Assembly (NCBI RefSeq): GCF_001558695.1
Contig: NZ_LNTU01000037.1
Coordinates: 248,001 to 312,000 of the forward strand
DNA length: 64,000 bases
From: Paramesorhizobium deserti
GTDB taxonomy: Bacteria > Pseudomonadota > Alphaproteobacteria > Rhizobiales > Rhizobiaceae
Direction: 5' to 3'
Shown here piece after piece: positions 61,229-64,000 of the stretch (the stretch's first letter is position 1; the number at the start of each line of letters is the position of its first letter). The notes beneath the pieces are model-generated. The model did no database searches and was not told the origin of the DNA. It worked only from the letters and a program-made list of their open reading frames with translations. Position numbers and translations under genes: made by a program.

Positions 61229-62775
61229 CAGCCCCGGCCAGACATCAGGCGGAAGCGGCGCCTCTTCTGGAGATGCGCAACATCAACAAGACCTTTGGCG
61301 CGATCAGGGCATTATCCGGCGTGTCACTTTCCGTTCGCGCGGGCGAGGTCCACGCGCTCATGGGAGAAAACGGCGCCGGTAAATCGACGCTGATGAAAGT
61401 CCTTTCCGGAGCTTATCGGGCCGATCCCGGCGGAGAGATCCTGATCGATGGACAGCCGGTGCAGACCGGCAATCCGATCAAGGCCAAGGCGAGCGGGATC
61501 GCCGTCATTTATCAGGAATTGTCGCTCGCGCCGAACCTGACAGTCGCCCAGAACATGTTCCTCGGCGCCGAGCCCTCGCGTTTCGGGCTGGTTGACCGCC
61601 GTGCCAATGAAGGAAAGGCGAAGCCGATCCTCGATCGTCTCGGCGTCAGCTTCTCCGCGTCGACACCCGTTAACCAATTATCACTCGGCGAGCGGCAGAT
61701 GGTCGAGATCGCCCGTGCGTTGACGACCAATGCGCGCATCATCGTCATGGACGAGCCGACCACATCATTGACGACGCGCGAAACCGACCGACTTTTCGAA
61801 GTGATCGCCAGCCTGAAGGCACACGGCATCGCGGTGATCTATATCAGTCACCGCATGGAGGAAGTTTATCAGCTTACCGACCGCGTGAGCGTACTGCGCG
61901 ACAGCGCCTATGTCGGCGCGCTCGATCGCTCCGAACTTTCGGCATCCAGGCTTGTTTCCATGATGGTCGGGCGTGATCTCTCCTCCTTCTATAAAAAGGA
62001 GCACAGGCCTCCGTCCGGCGAACGCAAGGTGGTGCTTTCCGTGCGCGACATGGGGGATGGCTTTCGCGTCCATGACTGCTCTTTCGATATCCGTGCGGGA
62101 GAGGTTGTCGCCATGGCCGGCCTTGTCGGCGCCGGCAGGACAGAGCTGGCTCGCCTGATCTTCGGTGCCGACCATCGTCGCTCGGGAACGATTTCTGTCG
62201 ACGGTCGGGACTGCGACATCCGCAATCCGCGCGATGCGATGGCGGCAGGCATCGCCTATCTGACCGAGGACCGCAAAGGTCTTGGCCTGTTTCTCGACAT
62301 GTCGATTTCCGAGAACATCAATATCGGCGTCATCGGGCAGGACGCACAGGCCGGGTCGTTTCTTGATTTCAAGGCTGCCCGCAGGCGCGCCGACAGGGCC
62401 GTCGCCAGCCTCGCCATCAGAACCAAGGGCACCAGCATCAATGTCGGGGCTCTATCGGGCGGCAATCAGCAGAAGGTGCTTCTGGCCCGTTTGCTCGAAA
62501 CCAGGCCACGGGTCGTCATTCTTGACGAACCGACGCGCGGCGTCGATGTCGGCGCCAAGTCGGAAATTTATCGCATCATCGATGATCTCGCGCAGAACGG
62601 CATCGCCATTCTGGTGATCTCCAGCGATTTGCCGGAGGTCGTTGGCATTGCCGACAGGGTGTTGGTCATGCGCGAAGGGCGGATCGCCGGGGAAATTACC
62701 GCCAGTGCCGCAAGCCCAATCACCCAGGAAGCCATCATGGTGCTGTCGACAGGCGCTTCGGAAGATCACGGATAA
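61225..62775 (+). CDS. CUT2 sugar ABC importer ATPase (third importer)
   Basis: This 516-residue RbsA-type protein has two nucleotide-binding domains. The first shows [31 protein letters not shown] and [11 protein letters not shown]. The second shows [31 protein letters not shown] and [16 protein letters not shown]. The start follows GGGAGGCGCAATC and overlaps the kinase stop. It is followed by the permease and a binding-protein gene. Confidence 0.88.
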   Translation: MTAPARHQAEAAPLLEMRNINKTFGAIRALSGVSLSVRAGEVHALMGENGAGKSTLMKVLSGAYRADPGGEILIDGQPVQTGNPIKAKASGIAVIYQELSLAPNLTVAQNMFLGAEPSRFGLVDRRANEGKAKPILDRLGVSFSASTPVNQLSLGERQMVEIARALTTNARIIVMDEPTTSLTTRETDRLFEVIASLKAHGIAVIYISHRMEEVYQLTDRVSVLRDSAYVGALDRSELSASRLVSMMVGRDLSSFYKKEHRPPSGERKVVLSVRDMGDGFRVHDCSFDIRAGEVVAMAGLVGAGRTELARLIFGADHRRSGTISVDGRDCDIRNPRDAMAAGIAYLTEDRKGLGLFLDMSISENINIGVIGQDAQAGSFLDFKAARRRADRAVASLAIRTKGTSINVGALSGGNQQKVLLARLLETRPRVVILDEPTRGVDVGAKSEIYRIIDDLAQNGIAILVISSDLPEVVGIADRVLVMREGRIAGEITASAASPITQEAIMVLSTGASEDHG

Positions 62776-62803
62776 CCAACAATAAGAGCGATGGAACCGC
62801 GCG

Positions 62804-63787
62804 ATGACCGCAGTTGAGACAGAACAGACGAGACAGGAAAAGCTGAAGCTCAGGGCAACCCTGACGGCGCTTGGCATGTTGCCGGTTCTCGTGGTCCTGG
62901 CGATCGGCTTCGAGCTTCTAAGCGGCCGCTTCATGACCATCAACAATCTGTCGATCGTCATGCAGCAGGCCTCGATCAACATTGTGCTGGCGGCAGGCAT
63001 GACATTCGTCATCCTCACTGGCGGTATTGACCTCTCGGTCGGCTCCATCCTTGCCGCGTCGGCGATGATCGCCGTCATTATCTCGCTGGTACCGGATTAC
63101 GGCATGCTGGGCATTCCCGCCGCCATCGCAGTCGGCCTCGCCTTCGGCATCGCCAATGGCAGCCTCATCGCTTTCCTGAAACTGCCGCCATTCATCGTCA
63201 CCTTGGGATCGCTTACGGCGGTGCGCGGCGTCGCCCGCCTCCTCGGCGGCGATACGACGGTCTTCAATCCGGATCTACCTTTCGAATTCATCGGCAACGG
63301 CACGCTCTTCGGCGTGCCCTGGCTGGCCATCATCGCATTGGCTACCGTGGCGATGTCCTGGTTCATCCTGCGCCGCACGGTGCTGGGCACCTGGATCTAC
63401 GCCGTCGGCGGCAATGCCGAGGCCGCGCGACTGACCGGCATCAAGGTGCCACTGGTGCTTCTATTCGTCTATGGCATGTCCGGACTTCTGTCGGGTCTGG
63501 GCGGCGTCATGTCCGCCGCCCGTCTTTATGCCGCCAACGGCCTGCAACTCGGGCAGGCTTATGAACTGGACGCCATCGCGGCAGTCATCCTCGGCGGCAC
63601 CAGCTTCGTCGGCGGCGTCGGTTCGATCTGGGGCACCCTGATCGGAGCGCTGATCATCGCGGTCCTGTCGAACGGCCTCATTCTCGTCGGTGTCTCGGAC
63701 ATCTGGCAGTACATCATCAAGGGATTGGTCATCATCGCGGCGGTCGCTCTCGACCGTTACAGGCTCAAGGGATTGAGCAGGACGTGA
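62804..63787 (+). CDS. CUT2 sugar ABC importer permease (third importer)
   Basis: This 327-residue inner-membrane permease is of the RbsC type, with INIVLAAGMTFVILTGGIDL, LPPFIVTLGSLTAVRGVARL, VGGNAEAARLTGIKV and GGTSFVGGVGSIWGTLIGA. Eight to ten hydrophobic stretches are visible. It lies 28 bases after the ATPase gene. The ribosome-binding site is weak. Confidence 0.87.
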   Translation: MTAVETEQTRQEKLKLRATLTALGMLPVLVVLAIGFELLSGRFMTINNLSIVMQQASINIVLAAGMTFVILTGGIDLSVGSILAASAMIAVIISLVPDYGMLGIPAAIAVGLAFGIANGSLIAFLKLPPFIVTLGSLTAVRGVARLLGGDTTVFNPDLPFEFIGNGTLFGVPWLAIIALATVAMSWFILRRTVLGTWIYAVGGNAEAARLTGIKVPLVLLFVYGMSGLLSGLGGVMSAARLYAANGLQLGQAYELDAIAAVILGGTSFVGGVGSIWGTLIGALIIAVLSNGLILVGVSDIWQYIIKGLVIIAAVALDRYRLKGLSRT

Positions 63788-63824
63788 TGGTTGGCCGCAC
63801 GAACCGGAAACTTGCCGGGAAAGC

Positions 63825-63844
63825 ATGACGCGAGGAAGCGTCAT
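63825..63844 (+). promoter_or_regulatory. Small hairpin before the third binding-protein gene
   Basis: ATGACGC and GCGTCAT form a 7-base stem with a 6-base loop, between permease stop and binding-protein start. Hairpins here often adjust the higher expression of binding proteins within an importer operon. Confidence 0.4.
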
Positions 63845-63884
63845 TCAACATGGCGTGAGGAGCGCCAATCATGAGGAGGAAGAA

Positions 63885-64000
63885 ATGTCGAAATTCACCA
63901 GATTGCTGATGGGAACGGCTCTCGCCGCCGTCATGGCAATGCCAGCCGCTGCCAAGGACCTCGAAAAGATCGGCATTTCGGTCGGTCTCCTTGGCAATCC
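63885..64000 (+). CDS. CUT2 periplasmic sugar-binding protein, partial
   Basis: Only the first 38 residues are present; the right edge cuts the gene. The ATG follows GAGGAGGAAGAA. The translation opens with a signal peptide (MSKFTRLLMGTALAAVMAMP, cleavage after AAA) and continues KDLEKIGISVGLLGN, the usual first strand of an RbsB-like protein. It completes the third importer set. Confidence 0.82.
   Translation, partial: MSKFTRLLMGTALAAVMAMPAAAKDLEKIGISVGLLGN

Noticed and set aside
1-64000. tRNA, rRNA, insertion sequences, integrases or replication origin
   Set aside because: I found no transposase or integrase motifs, no rRNA-like sequence and no clear tRNA cloverleaf on either strand. A short tRNA could be missed by eye.

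Overview
The window reads as a GC-rich alphaproteobacterium of the order Hyphomicrobiales (Rhizobiales: Rhizobium, Sinorhizobium, Brucella/Ochrobactrum and relatives). The evidence is a complete erythritol operon in the order known from that group, ATGA/TTGA-coupled genes, and many ribose-type sugar importers with DeoR, SorC, LacI and AraC regulators. There are no rRNA or tRNA genes, no replication genes and no insertion sequences. The density of catabolic islands suggests an accessory replicon or chromid, but that is inference. Gene names are by recognition only; no database search was run.

Layout. 1-3510: part of an Fbp/Afu-type ABC importer (permease cut by the left edge, binding protein) with a divergent LacI regulator and two matching operator-like palindromes. 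3514-10795: the minus-strand erythritol operon eryA-eryB-eryC-eryD-eryR-tpiA2(eryH)-rpiB(eryI). 10796-15950: a regulatory gap, then a DUF2291 protein and the CUT2 importer eryE/F/G on the plus strand, closed by a strong hairpin. 16096-20253: a second DeoR + FGGY kinase + GlpD-like flavoprotein set, parallel to eryR/eryA/eryB. 20357-21665: a GFA-family protein and an arginase-superfamily protein. 21875-27991: fba-fbp-tkt on the minus strand, divergent from a fused DhaKL kinase. 28089-28999: ribB under an FMN riboswitch. 29183-38345: a second CUT2 importer, an SDR polyol dehydrogenase, DhaK, DhaL, a SorC regulator fused to a complete DhaK, and a second DhaL. 38463-44600: a PaoABC-like molybdenum aldehyde oxidoreductase between two paralogous AraC regulators. 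44665-55250: a two-gene surface operon, a 2280-residue repeat protein and a translationally coupled 1248-residue putative outer-membrane protein. 55624-64000: a fifth sugar island: class II aldolase, short FGGY kinase and HAD phosphatase on one strand; DeoR, FGGY kinase and a third CUT2 importer (cut by the right edge) on the other.

How it may work together. Erythritol enters through EryEFG, is phosphorylated (EryA), oxidised (EryB) and isomerised three times (EryC, EryH, EryI) to D-erythrose 4-phosphate. The SDR plus DAK-kinase island looks like a route for another tetritol or ketose, whose phosphorylated product could join the same isomerases. DhaKL supplies dihydroxyacetone phosphate, and Fba, Fbp and Tkt could condense it with erythrose 4-phosphate or glyceraldehyde 3-phosphate and return the carbon to pentose and hexose phosphates. 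The most unusual items are the SorC-DhaK fusion, three DAK-kinase systems within 12 kb, the tkt-fbp-fba/dhaKL block without RuBisCO or phosphoribulokinase, and the surface protein whose repeats each open with an EF-hand-like loop.
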